Assembly (NCBI GenBank): GCA_033557685.1
Contig: JAWQRN010000289.1
Coordinates: 1-32,126, forward strand
DNA from: Sperchopsis tessellata
Lineage: Eukaryota > Arthropoda > Insecta > Coleoptera > Hydrophilidae
Length of the DNA stretch: 32,126 nucleotides
Direction: 5' to 3'
Shown here: positions 1 to 10,800 of the stretch, piece by piece
Layout: the number at the start of each line of letters is the position of its first letter
How positions within the stretch are numbered: the stretch's first letter is position 1
Notes under the pieces: model-generated
What the model saw: only the letters and a program-made list of their open reading frames with translations
What the model was told of the DNA's origin: nothing
Databases searched by the model: none
Position numbers and translations under genes: made by a program

Positions 1-639
1 ACACAAAAGGTTAACTGTCAATGTTTGATAATATAGAAATCTGCCATTTTAGCTTTGTCTAGAAACCAAAGAGGGCGTAGTAAAGTTTCCTACTGTAGGT
101 ATGATACCTATTGTAGGTAAGGTACTCAAGATGCGGTGTAAACAGCTACCTAAAATATAGGTCCACTGACCTAACGTAGGCCTCCCTACTATAGGTAACG
201 CGGTGTATACTAGGCCATTAGCACAAGCTTAGGTAATCTCTGCAAGCTCCCGCTCCGCAACCATTATTTATCTAGATAACAAGAAGGCAAATTTGAACAC
301 TTTGGTGTATGAAGCATACTTTTGAAGCGGGTTTTGGAGCATTCTGAAAAACAAGAGAAATATGATAGGGGATTTTTGTTTTGTCAATAGAGTGCTCCTG
401 GGCTATGTATAGGACCCATTGCAGTTCCTGATAAATAGGGTTACTAAGACTAAAATCTCATTTTTCTATAACTTTAGCTACACACTCATGTTAATACTGT
501 TTGGGGTGGGCATTATTAGAAAGAAGTCTTCTGTATTCCCCATCTTCTGGAAAACCTATCTAGCCTGTATTAATGTCTTGCATCCTGTCATACATGCCTT
601 TTATTTCTTCTAAGGTTTACTTAGATACATAATGGGAAA
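1..639. other. Left flank without a recognised gene
   Basis: No gene found. The dyad array at 89-195 is listed separately. A 64-codon open stretch at 419-613 has no recognisable similarity and is not called. GCGGTGTA occurs twice (134-141 and about 200-207), hinting at a diverged tandem unit of about 66 bp. Confidence 0.5.
89..195. repeat. Array of five CCTA-N(3-5)-TAGG dyads
   Basis: CCTA...TAGG dyads occur at 89-99 (spacer CTG), 107-117 (TTG), 149-161 (AAATA), 170-180 (ACG) and 185-195 (CTA). The second extends to TACCTA-TTG-TAGGTA. Spacing between starts is irregular (18, 42, 21 and 15 bp). The unit is unrecognised; a subterminal repeat of a transposon or a protein-binding array are both possible. 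Confidence 0.8.
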
Positions 640-2375
640 ATATAAATTGACAAATTGAATATCACACAAACTAGAAAGAAACAAAAATGGATGACTACTG
701 AGATACCACAATTTATGGAAGAGCGACGCAAAAATAAGACTAAGGACCAAGTGAAATATAAGGAACTACACACATTAATTAAGAGAAAGATTAGGGAAGC
801 AAAAGAAAAGTACATGACAGAGAAATGTAGGGAAATAGAAGCTTTAGAGCAAATCACGATGTTTTTCATGCGCATAAGAAGGTGAAAGGAATAACTGGAA
901 CAAGTACAGAGAGGCAATATGGTCTGTTAAGAGAGCAGGATGGTACAGTAATCCTAGATCCTACATGAAGAATGAAAAGGTAGGAAGAATATATAAAGGA
1001 TCTATTTGAAGACAACAGAATAGAACTGAATATGGAGTACAATGAAATAAGTGCAACTGAAATAACAAAGGAGGAAGTGAAACATGCAATAAAAAACATG
1101 AAAAGCGGCAAAGCAGCTGGCCCAGACGAGATCCCTATTGAAATTATAAAGCTAATAGACGAAGAAGAATTAACACCTATTACGGATCTATTTAAAGATA
1201 TATATAAAACTGCCGAAATACTTTGAGAATGGTCAAAATCAACCTTTGTGGCACAATCAAAAAAGAATAATGCGAAAGACTGTGCAGAATATAGAACTAT
1301 AAGTCTTATGTGCCACATGCTCAAAATCTTCTTAAAGATAATACACATGAGAATTTATAAAAAGTTAGAAGATATCAGCGACACCCAGTTTGGATTTGTA
1401 AAGGGGCTGGGAACTAGTGATGTGTTGTACGGAATTAATGTTTTGTTGCAAAGATGCCAAGATATGAATATATGTGCCTGGTAGATTAAGTAAAGGCATT
1501 TGACAAAGTTCACCACCAGCGGTTAATAGAAATTCTCAAGAGCAAGCAGATTGACGAACATGATACACGATTCATTCAAAATCTATATTGGAATCAGAGA
1601 GCTGTCATTAGAATAGAAAACGAAACAACAGAAGAAATTGAAATACAAAGAGGAATGAGACAAGGGTGTATGCTGTCGCCCTTGCGATTCAACTTATACT
1701 CCAAAACAATATTTCAGAAAGCACTAGAAGGAGAAACAGCAGGCATGGTAATAAATGGAAGATCGATAAATAATATTCAATGCGCCGATGATACCTTAAT
1801 ACTAGCGAATAGCATCTCGGATCTTCAAAGGATTGCGAACTTAACAAAAACCAACATCCGCATTAAAAGAGTAAGAAAATATAAATGAGAATAATGATCA
1901 AACTCAAGAAATAAGACCTCGGATACAAATAGCAAGGGCAGCCTTCATCAAAATGAGAAATTTTCTCTATAAGAGATTTAAGTACTGAGGTCCAAATTAG
2001 ATTTGTGAAGTGTTATATCTTCTCGGTTCTTTTATTATGAGAAATAGACAAAATACAAGCCTTTGAAACTATGGAGATATCGACGTATGTTGAGAATATC
2101 GTGCACAAAGAGAAAGATGAATGAGGAAATCTTACTCCAGATAAACAAAGAACGAGAAATAACTAAAACAATAAAGAGACGAAAACTCGAATATATTATG
2201 TGTTGAGAAAAATACCATCTGCTGCAATTAATAATACAAGGAAAGATAGCAGGAAGGAGGAGCGTGGTAAGACGAAGAACATCCTGGTTGAAGAATTTAT
2301 GAGATTGGTATAATTGCTCCTCTGTGGTATCGAAAGTACGAATCGATATTATGATCGCCAACCTCTGATAGGAAA
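640..2375 (+). mobile_element. Decayed RTE-like LINE, endonuclease-RT linker to C-terminus
   Basis: Broken coding segments in several frames follow the order of an insect RTE-like non-LTR polyprotein. The basic linker ERRKNKTKDQVKYKEL is at 720-770 and the RT start EEVKHAIKNMKSGKAAGPDEIP at 1069-1135. Then come QFGFVKGLGTSD, KAFDKVHHQRL, the B box RGMRQGCMLSPLRFNLYS (1651-1705) and the C box CADDTLILA (1781-1807, usually YADD). The tail RRKLEYIMC and KIAGRRS...WLKNL reaches about 2310. Frameshifts and stops, for example near 1226 and 1484, show it is dead. Sequence between about 1880 and 1920 appears deleted. Confidence 0.85.
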
Positions 2376-2799
2376 CGGCACCCAAAAAAGGTTTACTCCT
2401 TCTTTTAGTTGATAATACCAAACTGTTTGTCAGCCTAATAACCCAAACAATTTTATAACCTATTTGACGACGGATGAGCATTGGATGAAAAGTGTAGTGT
2501 CCTACAGATGAGCACTAATAACCCTACTTCGTGGCTGTTTCAACAATGAATGACATGTCTTCTGATGTGAATTCGAGAAGCCACAAATTAACATTATGCG
2601 GTGAGCATTTGGGGATCCCATTTGGTGGTTCCTTATCCAAATCAATGGCAAAAAAAAACTTGCAGAAATGCTAAATAATCATTATACCAACGTTGGTGAA
2701 GCTTCAGCCAAACAAATAACGGGAACAGTGTTAGAAGCTTATGAAACAAATTTCAAAATAGCTATGATGAATCTGATAAATTATATATTGTCAAGACAC
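2376..2799. other. Unassigned sequence between LINE remnants
   Basis: No recognisable gene. It may include decayed 5' parts of the next LINE, but nothing conserved could be read. Confidence 0.4.
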
Positions 2800-3790
2800 G
2801 AAAATTGAAAGTGTGTAACTGGGACAGCGTTCGACAGCAAGACAGCTTTGGAAACCATGCATTTAGAGTTCAGTAATATTTCCGATTTATAAAAAGGGAG
2901 ACAAAATGGAATTACAGAGGATTATCCTTACTATGTGTACCGAGGAAGATTTATCAGGGAGTATTGGAGCACAAATTGAGAACTGCAACTAGAAGATGAA
3001 TAGAGTGGCTACAGACCTGGCACGAGTAAACAGGGCCATATTTTCACCATAAGACAGATACAAGAACGTACTGGAAAATATAACAGGGAGGCATACTTTT
3101 GTTTTGTGACCTGGAAAAAGCCTATGAGAATTGCCCAAAAGACGTAATTTGGCACATCCTAGAAAAAAGAAAAGTGAATTCCATGCTCCTATGGGCCATA
3201 AGGAGAATATATGTTGAGTAAGAACTGGAATTGAAGAATAAGAAGAATCTAATACAAATAAAGAGCTGAGACCAGGTGTGACATTGAGTCCTTTACTTTT
3301 TATTGCATTGATGGGTGAAGTAATGAAAAGAATTAAGAATAAGATGCAAGTGTTGGCTCTGGGTTACCACAAGTTGAGACCAGTAGAAGTTAAGGGGTTG
3401 CATTTGTGAATGATTTAATGGTCTGCATCCTGTCGACAGCAAAACTGCAGAAAAGTATTGAGGTTCTATATGAAGAATTGTGTAGTGTGGGACTGAGGAT
3501 TAACGACAACAAAACCAAAAGTAATGGCACTTGGACGAGATGGCAGGAAGGTAGAGATTACGATAAATGGAGAAGAATTGGAAGAGACAAATACCTAGGA
3601 TCGGTTATTTAGGAGGATGATGGATGTGTAGGTGAAGGGGCAGGGGTATGAGGGAGACCAGCGGACGCATGGTATAAGACAAAGCAAAAAGGGACTGGAA
3701 GTGCACAAAAACTTTGGCAGTAAATAGAAAGCAGTGGAGACTTTTGTAACAGTTATGAGAGTGAATAGAAAGTCATAAAAAAGCAAGTGT
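2800..3790 (+). mobile_element. Decayed LINE reverse transcriptase, second family
   Basis: Frame-broken RT segments: IYKKGDK (about 2890), SGYRPGTSKQGHIFTIRQIQ (about 3005-3065), LEKAYENCPKDVIWHILEKRK (about 3112-3170), RPGVTLSPLLFIALMGEVMKR (about 3270-3335) and FVNDLMVCILSTAKLQKSIE (about 3402-3465). In the active site, YADD has become FVND. A C-terminal INDNKTK and LGSVI segment follows. The RT wording differs from the 640-2375 element, so it is another family or lineage. Many stops; not functional. Confidence 0.78.
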
Positions 3791-3838
3791 ATATACAGTG
3801 TATAAATAAGTAAGAATAAATATTCTACACCACACCGT

Positions 3839-3840
<2 letters not shown>

Positions 3841-3876
<36 letters not shown>
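3841..3876. repeat. (TA)18 microsatellite
   Basis: Thirty-six bases of uninterrupted TA dinucleotide at the junction between two LINE remnants. Confidence 0.97.
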
Positions 3877-3879
<3 letters not shown>

Positions 3880-3880
<1 letters not shown>

Positions 3881-4375
3881 AATTAGTTATGATGGGTATA
3901 AAAAGACTCTAAGAATAATAAGAAGCTACCTGATCAATAAGAAATATTATGCAATGTTAAATGGTGTAACCAGCGACATAACAGAAATAAAATATGGAGT
4001 ACCACAGGTGTCCATATTAGATTCATAGAATGTATCGGTTCTATATACAAATGACCTAATGGAATACAATTTCATTTCCAAACGAATAATGTAAGCTGAC
4101 AAACCGGAGATCTTCTATGAAAATGACATTGAAATAGAAGGAAAAAAAAATCAAAAGCAACCTCAAAATCCTTTAAAAATGGACCAACAGTAGTTAGCTG
4201 ACTTAAAACTCAAACAAATGTGAACTAATTCATATATAAAATCGATCAAAAGAACACAACATACACATAACAATAGGATATGACAAACTTGAAGAAGCAG
4301 AAATAATTGAATATCTTAGCTTTGTGATAAATAATCTAAATTGGAACCAATATATTCATGAGCTGCTAGCGACCT
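3880..4375 (+). mobile_element. Decayed Jockey/CR1-like RT fragment
   Basis: Reads IIRSYLINKKYYAMLNGVTSDITEIKYGVPQVSILDS. This matches the RT block usually written YGVPQGSILGP, followed after a stop by LYTNDLMEYN (usual YINDL). Further on, IIEYLSFVINNLNWNQYI resembles the LGLTIDNKLNW segment downstream of the RT domain. Several stops and shifts. Confidence 0.72.
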
Positions 4376-5407
4376 TATTTTCATGCCACTGCTTGATATA
4401 CATCAGGGGTTTTTAACCGATGGTACGTGAACGCCTTGGGTACATCGAAAACTATCAAAGGTGATATCTATAATGGAGGCCTTTTATATTTTCTTTTTAA
4501 TATAAATTTTTCAAAAAGTTAATTGGATCAGTTGATTGTTGAGTATTATAATAACTTCCTTTTTTATACTGCGTCCGTTTTAACTTCGCAGATGGTAAAA
4601 GAAAACAAAAACAATGCACCTAAAATAAACAATTATATTTAGGTACACTCATTATATTGTTTATCTCATTTATAACATATTATTATATTTCAAGTATTCA
4701 AGTAACTTATATTAATCCTTTTCTTGGTAAAATTAAAGGCAGACAAATATAAAATTAATATCTATTATTTTACACATTTCTTTTAATTAAAAACAATCAA
4801 AATAATAACGAGGTAACTTAATTATATTTATCTACTGTTGCAGTCATTTTTTCCAGTCATATAATCAATAAACTAGGCAATAACTTGGACTTTTAAAAAT
4901 CTCGTACACAATTAAAATCCTGGCTGAATGAACACCTTAAAAAAGCTACTCTTCCAAAACGTGCAACATCACACTGTTTTGTGATTTAATGCTAAGCCAA
5001 AATATCTTATATTATTTGGTTAAATTGTTTGTGACTTTCTGATTCCTGTCTTGGGAACTGTTGCCTCGGTATCTCGAGTTTTAATCAACTTTAGACATTG
5101 CACTAAAATCTTCAACAAATAACCGTAATTATGAGATTACATTGATACATCTCTATTTTTTTGTTATAAAACTCACTTGATATATTCATATCTAGCCTTG
5201 ATGACGAGCTTCAAGAACATAGTATAGCCCATATTACCAGAATTCAAACAAAATATCAAAATTGAGATTAATGTATTAAAAAGATTCCATGGTTTTGTCA
5301 AATATGACCAGAACCAATTTTGTTATTAAATAATGTTTGCTAGAATAATAAATATACTTGAAAATTGTTTCTATGCTACTGTACCATTAATTAATCTTGT
5401 TATTTAC
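4376..5407. other. AT-rich stretch, probable paralog intron 2
   Basis: No exon recognised. If the SF3B1 paralog continues leftward, this is the start of its second intron. Near 4404 a CAGGGGTTTTTAACC segment resembles a hAT terminal inverted repeat, but no partner end was found. Confidence 0.4.
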
Positions 5408-6493
5408 CTGTGCAACATCATTAAGCAGTGCTACGGGGGCTCCAAACCCACTACGTTTTGCAGCAAATCCCACGTCTTCTTCCTCATCATCGACTTCATC
5501 ATTGGCGGCAATCGAAGTGACGTACCCTTCATATTTGCTTTTACCACCACCTCCATCATAAATTTCACTATCGAAATATCCACTTTCTCCTAAGCCTACA
5601 CCTTTATCTCCACCTTCTACAGGAATTTCAAGTTTCTTAGCCTGGATATCCCTGATTTGAGCTTCGATATCTGAAAAGGGAAAATAATTATGTTTATATG
5701 CATGGAATTGGTTAAAAGTGAGACTGATCAGGAATAGGCCCTTATGAAAAATACTTATAAGGCAGGGGAACCCCACCAAGTGTGTCACATATTGATGTAT
5801 TCTTGCAACTGCTTCAAATATTTTTGAAGCAGTTGCAAGAATACATTGGTTGTATTCAAATTAGAAATAATACCTTCACTTATTGCTTTTATATATCGCT
5901 CCGGATGGTGCACATTTAAACTGATGGATAAATCATTAACTTCAGCTCATACCCGACATGAATCATTTCATTCTTATTCTAGTATAAGACATGCCTACTT
6001 TTAGAGATGAGTCTAATTTGAAACGTGTAAATTTTTTAATGCATTTGAACAAAAATGTTTCCCAACGAGTTACTATAACTTAATAAGCTTATAAGAATGT
6101 ATAAATGTTAAAAATAATATTAATTTAAAACAAGATTCTCTAAATATATTTGAGTTGTAGCATCGTCAACCTGTATATAATTTCTACGCTAAAGCAATAA
6201 GAACATTTGTAGAACTTTGAAAGTAATTTACAAACACACCGATATGTTTATTAATTACGTTAGAAATATGCAAGCAAAAAATTAAATGCTGATAAAATAT
6301 TTCTTTAATAGGTTATGATTTTATAAATATTTTGTAGACACTTTAAGATTTTTGAAAATAATATGATAAACCTTCGAAATATTAATTATTTCATTTATAT
6401 TATTATTACGAATGTTATAAATATAATTATACGTAGGGTGACAACGTTTTAATACGCTTTCTTACCTTCATGCGTTCTTGGTATTTGCTCCAT
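5408..6493 (-). CDS. SF3B1-like paralog, first two coding exons (partial)
   Basis: A second SF3B1 5' end. Exon 1 (6466-6493) encodes MEQIPRTHE plus one base, donor GTAAG. Exon 2 (5408-5670) follows acceptor TTTTCAG and encodes DIEAQIRDIQAKKLEIPVEG through GAPVALLNDVAQ, donor GTAAAT. The 28-nt and 263-nt lengths and phases equal those of the full gene upstream. Of 88 residues specified by exon 2, 69 are identical; many codons differ silently, so this is not a recent copy. GGGKSKYEGYVTSIAANDE looks closer to the usual family sequence than the full gene's ICKKN version. No exon 3 was recognised in 1-5407, which is largely LINE debris; it may lie off-window or be lost. A functional paralog and a preserved fragment both remain possible. 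Confidence 0.85.
5795..5846. repeat. Perfect 24-bp inverted repeat with 4-nt loop
   Basis: Arms 5795-5818 and 5823-5846 are exact reverse complements around a TATT loop. The hairpin lies in intron 1 of the partial SF3B1 paralog, about 125 nt before its exon 2 acceptor in transcript direction. Full complementarity suggests a young or maintained structure. Confidence 0.9.
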
Positions 6494-6660
6494 TGCAGGT
6501 ATTTAATCCAGACTAGGTTCAACACCAGTGATTAATAGTTTCTAATCACAAAAACACAATAGTTTTTGATTATTAGTAGGGGTATTACTTTAAAAATTCA
6601 AATTTATTTAATTTGCTGGCTGTAATATAGCGACATTTTGTTTGATAATTGATATAAAGT

Positions 6661-6724
6661 CTAATTTATCGGCAATGTTATGTCACTTGATGACGTACTT
6701 TCTGCGCAGACGGAAAGATGGCGA
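6661..6724 (-). promoter_or_regulatory. Promoter-like block upstream of the SF3B1 paralog
   Basis: Lies 168-231 bp upstream of the paralog ATG. It is locally GC-richer and carries CTAATTTATCGGCA (6661-6674, shared with the full gene), TGACGTA (6691-6697, CRE/ATF-like), the perfect palindrome TCTGCGCAGA (6701-6710, NRF1-like), and AAGATGGCG (6716-6724; minus strand CGCCATCTT, YY1/Pho-like). The combination resembles a housekeeping promoter; function is inferred. Confidence 0.5.
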
Positions 6725-6729
6725 CACTA

Positions 6730-7625
6730 CAGCTTTTTATTACTAAGCAATTTTTAACTATTGCTTTAGGGGAATTTTAAATAAGTTTCTTACAAAGCTT
6801 TTACATAAATCATTCGGTTGCACCTGGTACGTCCTTCAGTGTTTTCGAAATTCCGTCTCTGGTACCTATTTAGAAAGCCCTAATTAACTGGTGGATGCGA
6901 TGAATACATTCACCACTATTGACAGACCACAGTAATAATTCCAATTGAGGTTTTATTTTGTGAAGTATCTCATTCAGTGCAACAAATTAGATTTGTTTAA
7001 ATCTAGTAAATCCGATTGCAAACATAGACATTCACACATACAAGTAAAATAAGTACACATGAACTCTCAAGAGAAAACCACGCCAACGTCCCGAATATTA
7101 ATAGGGTGATTTATAGCAGACATACATATAGTAAAACTGTTGATAAGGATTTAAATAAACAAACTTATAACGTTCTTTTAGCAAATACTACATTTGCAAA
7201 TGTATTTACTTTTGTTTTGTGAGTAGTGTATATAAAGCTATATATTAGCTCATGGAAATTTCATATCTTGGGAATTTTCAAACGGATATTATCGTTATTC
7301 ACAAATAAGAAAATAAATATTTGATTTTTGGAGGACAACAGAGGTTAATTTAGAAAAGGTTCTTCATCACTAAATCATTTATTAAAATCAAATAGTCTCA
7401 TTCACTATTTTCACAGTGCTTCTGTTGCCATAAAGTTGCTACAATTGTACACCTATGAGAAAAAACCCTTATTTTACTTACTAGGTACATTTTTGAGAAT
7501 TACCACATTCAATTTTCTTTTAACCTAATATGAATTGGCTAAAATTTATTTAGGCTTCTGATTAAGAATATTATTTTTTCATTCAAGAAAAACAACACAA
7601 AAAAAAACACTCCACAATCAAATAA
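6730..7625. other. Spacer between SF3B1 3' end and paralog promoter
   Basis: AT-rich sequence without a recognisable gene or transposon protein. It presumably contains the SF3B1 downstream flank and the upstream flank of the paralog. Confidence 0.5.
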
Positions 7626-7628
7626 GTC

Positions 7629-7634
7629 TTTATT
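7629..7634 (-). terminator. Candidate SF3B1 polyadenylation signal
   Basis: Reads AATAAA on the minus strand, about 92 nt after the SF3B1 stop codon, in AT-rich 3' UTR. No cleavage site can be fixed from sequence alone. Confidence 0.55.
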
Positions 7635-7725
7635 TATAAATCAGTTCTGTATTAACAATTGCAGTAAACTACCTACATAATTGCAACACATTTAAACTAT
7701 TGAAATCAATAAAATATTTAACAAA

Positions 7726-7884
7726 CTATAAAATATAATCCAACTCATACCGAACAAAATGATTTTTTGGATCGTTACCAATTCTCGGGTACCCTGCCAC
7801 GAGGGCATCTTGACCACCGATGTACAAAGAATTATATATTTTCCAATATACATCTCTCACCTTTCTTGCAGGATGAAATAGCCC
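7726..7884 (-). CDS. SF3B1: SF3B1 exon 10 (C-terminus and stop)
   Basis: Encodes the last 52 residues, starting GLFHPARKVRDVYWKIYNS and ending RYELDYIL, then TAG at 7726-7728. Intron 9 is only 131 nt (7885-8015). Length of this terminal block is identical to human. Confidence 0.95.
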   Translation of the reverse strand, partial: GLFHPARKVRDVYWKIYNSLYIGGQDALVAGYPRIGNDPKNHFVRYELDYIL

Positions 7885-10800
7885 CTAAAATAAATAAAAA
7901 TGTTACACAGTTTAGAACACAGAAAATAAATACTCTCATGTAGATTTCTAGAAAAAAAAAACAAAAACATAACAAAAAAACATTCTTTAATGCTACAAAA
8001 TAGAAGCAAACTCACCTGTAACGTATATTGAAGTATTTTGATAGGTCCTAAAGCTACTCTCATTCCTTCAATGGCATCCATAAATGCTTGAACAAGATGT
8101 GGTGAAGTCTCAAAAATATTAGGCCACACGTAATTCAACAAATGAATAAGGGCATCTTCACAGCCAAATCCGTAAACACCCAATGCCATATGTTTAATAG
8201 CTGCACAAGCAGTTTGTCTGTGGACCAAATCCCTATCCATAAGAGCATCTTCTAGCAAAGGTGCCACAGCATAAATGTAGTCTTTACCCATCTCTCCAAT
8301 ATATTCAAATAAGAATGATAGTGACTTTAGTACACCATTCTGGACATTCAATTCGGGTACCCGGTATTCATTCATCAGTGCTGGCAACACTGTAAAAGGA
8401 GAACAAGTTTCCGCTACAATGGCAATGGCTACCGTTGTGCAGACACGATTCTGACGTTCTTGTACCTTCAAATTATTTAACAAAGTAGCTAAAACATCAT
8501 GGGGACCAATGGCTTTTGCAATATAACCAAATGTGTTCACCGTAGCCCTCCTGATAGCTTTCAAATGAGCCTTTAAAAGTTCAAGCAATTCAAAACAAAT
8601 TCTCATCCACTCTCGAGCGGAAACATACTCAGGACCTCTATCTGCTATCCTTCCCACCAAATCTATACAATTTTCTTGAACTTTCTCATGCCTGTTTTTG
8701 AGAATGGGTGTTAACCTTGGTAGTAAATCTTTTATAGGAGGCGTCATTTTTGTCATACCAATTACGTTCACAATTGCTTTAAGAGCTCCTAAAATCGAGC
8801 CCAAAACTTCAGGGTATTCTTCACCCAGATATTCATACAATACTACTCCTAAATGTCCCATTAGTTTTTCTTCCTGGCAAGTTTTCATAACTACAGCTAT
8901 TCTTGATATGAGATCGGCAGCTTGTTGTCGGACTTTAGCAGATTTGTTATTTAATCGCCAGAGGATGGTACCACAGATTTGGGGAAGATATGGCTTGACA
9001 CGTTTCGCTAGTTGATTTACTATAGTTCCGAAACCATTCAGCATTACCACATCCTCAGTAGTTTGCTCTTGGAAGGCATAAAGTATACCATCGATTAACT
9101 GTTCTTCTAAACGTGAATCAACGTCTGCTGCACCCAGATTTCCCATTACCTTTTCTATACTTTCCATAACCATCTTCCTGTACTGTTCGTTTTCATCTTT
9201 TAGATCATCCACTATTCTGTTTATAATTTCAGAAGCACCTGTAAGATGATCATAACAATATTAATTTAATTATTTAATCTACTACTGTACAATGGTCCAT
9301 TTATAGAGTAGGCTTATTACATATAAGTTACATGGTAGAAATATACATTTATCAGTAATACAGGACTATAGAAATTTGTTTTGCAATGAGAGCCCAAGTT
9401 GGGGGGGAGATGGATCGGATCACATCCTAAATATTGAAGAATTAATCAGGGCGTTAGTTCGGGCATAGGGGAGGTAAAACAAGTATTGGTGCCTGATAGG
9501 AGTAGTGGGTACATGGATGTTAATATATGCCAGTGAAGCAGGGTCATTGATTAAATTGTGGAGAAGTTTGAACGACATATGGTTTCTATTATTTTCCGAC
9601 ACCTATTTAAAGAGGCCATGTAGAGAGTTTCAAGGAGTATTCCATTGGGATATACTTGCTCTGGGTGTATGTGGAATGTGCGAAAGAATAGATACTTCAG
9701 GAATTTTATCTGTATTCTTTCAATAAGCAAGTTGCATTTCATGGAATTTCAGATTGTGCAGCAGTATTCTAACTTCGAACATACAAATGCATAGTACAAA
9801 ATCTTAAATGCATCGAGATCAGAAAATCTGATTGAGATTCTTATAACGAAGCCAAGCATTCGATAGGCAGAAGAACTGATATCACATATATGGTAGATGA
9901 AGGAGAGAAGAAGCGAGCTAGTTGGGAATCGGATATTTTATAAGAAAAGAAAATGGGATTTTTTTTTCTGGTATAAGTCATCGCTTTGCACTTGTTAATG
10001 TTCAAGTACAGTTTATTGGAGTCACACCAATTGTGGAGTCTGAAGGGAGATGCAATCGTGGAGGTCATTAATTCGAACAAATGGAGGATAATTCTGCGAA
10101 AAGCAGTTGTTATTTTAGTTGGGTTTAAACCAAAGGACACATAGAAATTTAAAACAAAGAACAAATACAATAAACACAAACTAAATAACGCAGGAGGCAA
10201 ACAGCTGTTACATGACACCAATGGTCAAATACCACTACTAACTTTAGCTTGCAACTTGGACTCAATCGAGCGAGTTTGAGAGTTGTGCGCATGATGACGT
10301 ATGTGTAGTTCTCTTATTGGATGGACTCTACAACTCTCAATTACTTTAATGAACACAAAATACAGTTTATCATTTCATGTATTAATTCTATTCCTCTAAA
10401 AAGTTACCTCCAAGACAATTTTGGCAAAATACCCAAAGATCATACACCGTATTAAAAGTACTGTAAAGACATATAGATCGTATATTGCTATTTCAATGGT
10501 AGGTATAGAGTTAAGTATGTGTATTCCATTTTAAAAGTCAACTGGTGTAAAGTTTCAGTTGATAAACAATAGAAAATGAATGTAGCCGAGAGAGATAAAT
10601 GTATATCACACGTGTATTTTATATAGAATCATAGTTATGTATGCTAAATATTGTAAGTCCAGTGTGAATGATCAATGGGCAAACCATATAATGTATGATA
10701 TAGCTATAATCATTTAAAATGGCTTGCTTACCAACTTTATTTGCGATTTCAACTGTTGTATCTACTAGCTGCCTATAGTTTCTCCTATCTAGAGCCATCC

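Noticed and set aside
419..613. 64-codon open stretch
   Set aside because: No similarity, no splice or promoter context, and hydrophobic AT-driven composition; likely chance.
4404..4560. Possible hAT terminal inverted repeat (CAGGGGTTTTTAACC)
   Set aside because: Only one end is visible, no target duplication or partner was found, and a 15-base resemblance is too weak for a feature.
5408..5670. Second SF3B1 exon 2 as an alternative exon of the same gene
   Set aside because: It lies downstream of the SF3B1 stop codon and has its own exon 1 and promoter-like block, so a tandem paralog explains it better; trans-splicing cannot be excluded.
5408..6493. Haplotype duplication or assembly duplicate of SF3B1 exons
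   Set aside because: The copies differ at 19 of 88 exon-2-encoded residues, at many silent sites and in intron 1 length (795 versus 358 nt), too much for allelic copies.
7857..9212. A 451-codon open frame that runs past SF3B1 exon 9 into hydrophobic sequence
   Set aside because: The last about 50 codons (LLLFCSIKECFF onward) are intron 9 read-through. The GTGAGT donor at 8015 restores the family C-terminus via exon 10.
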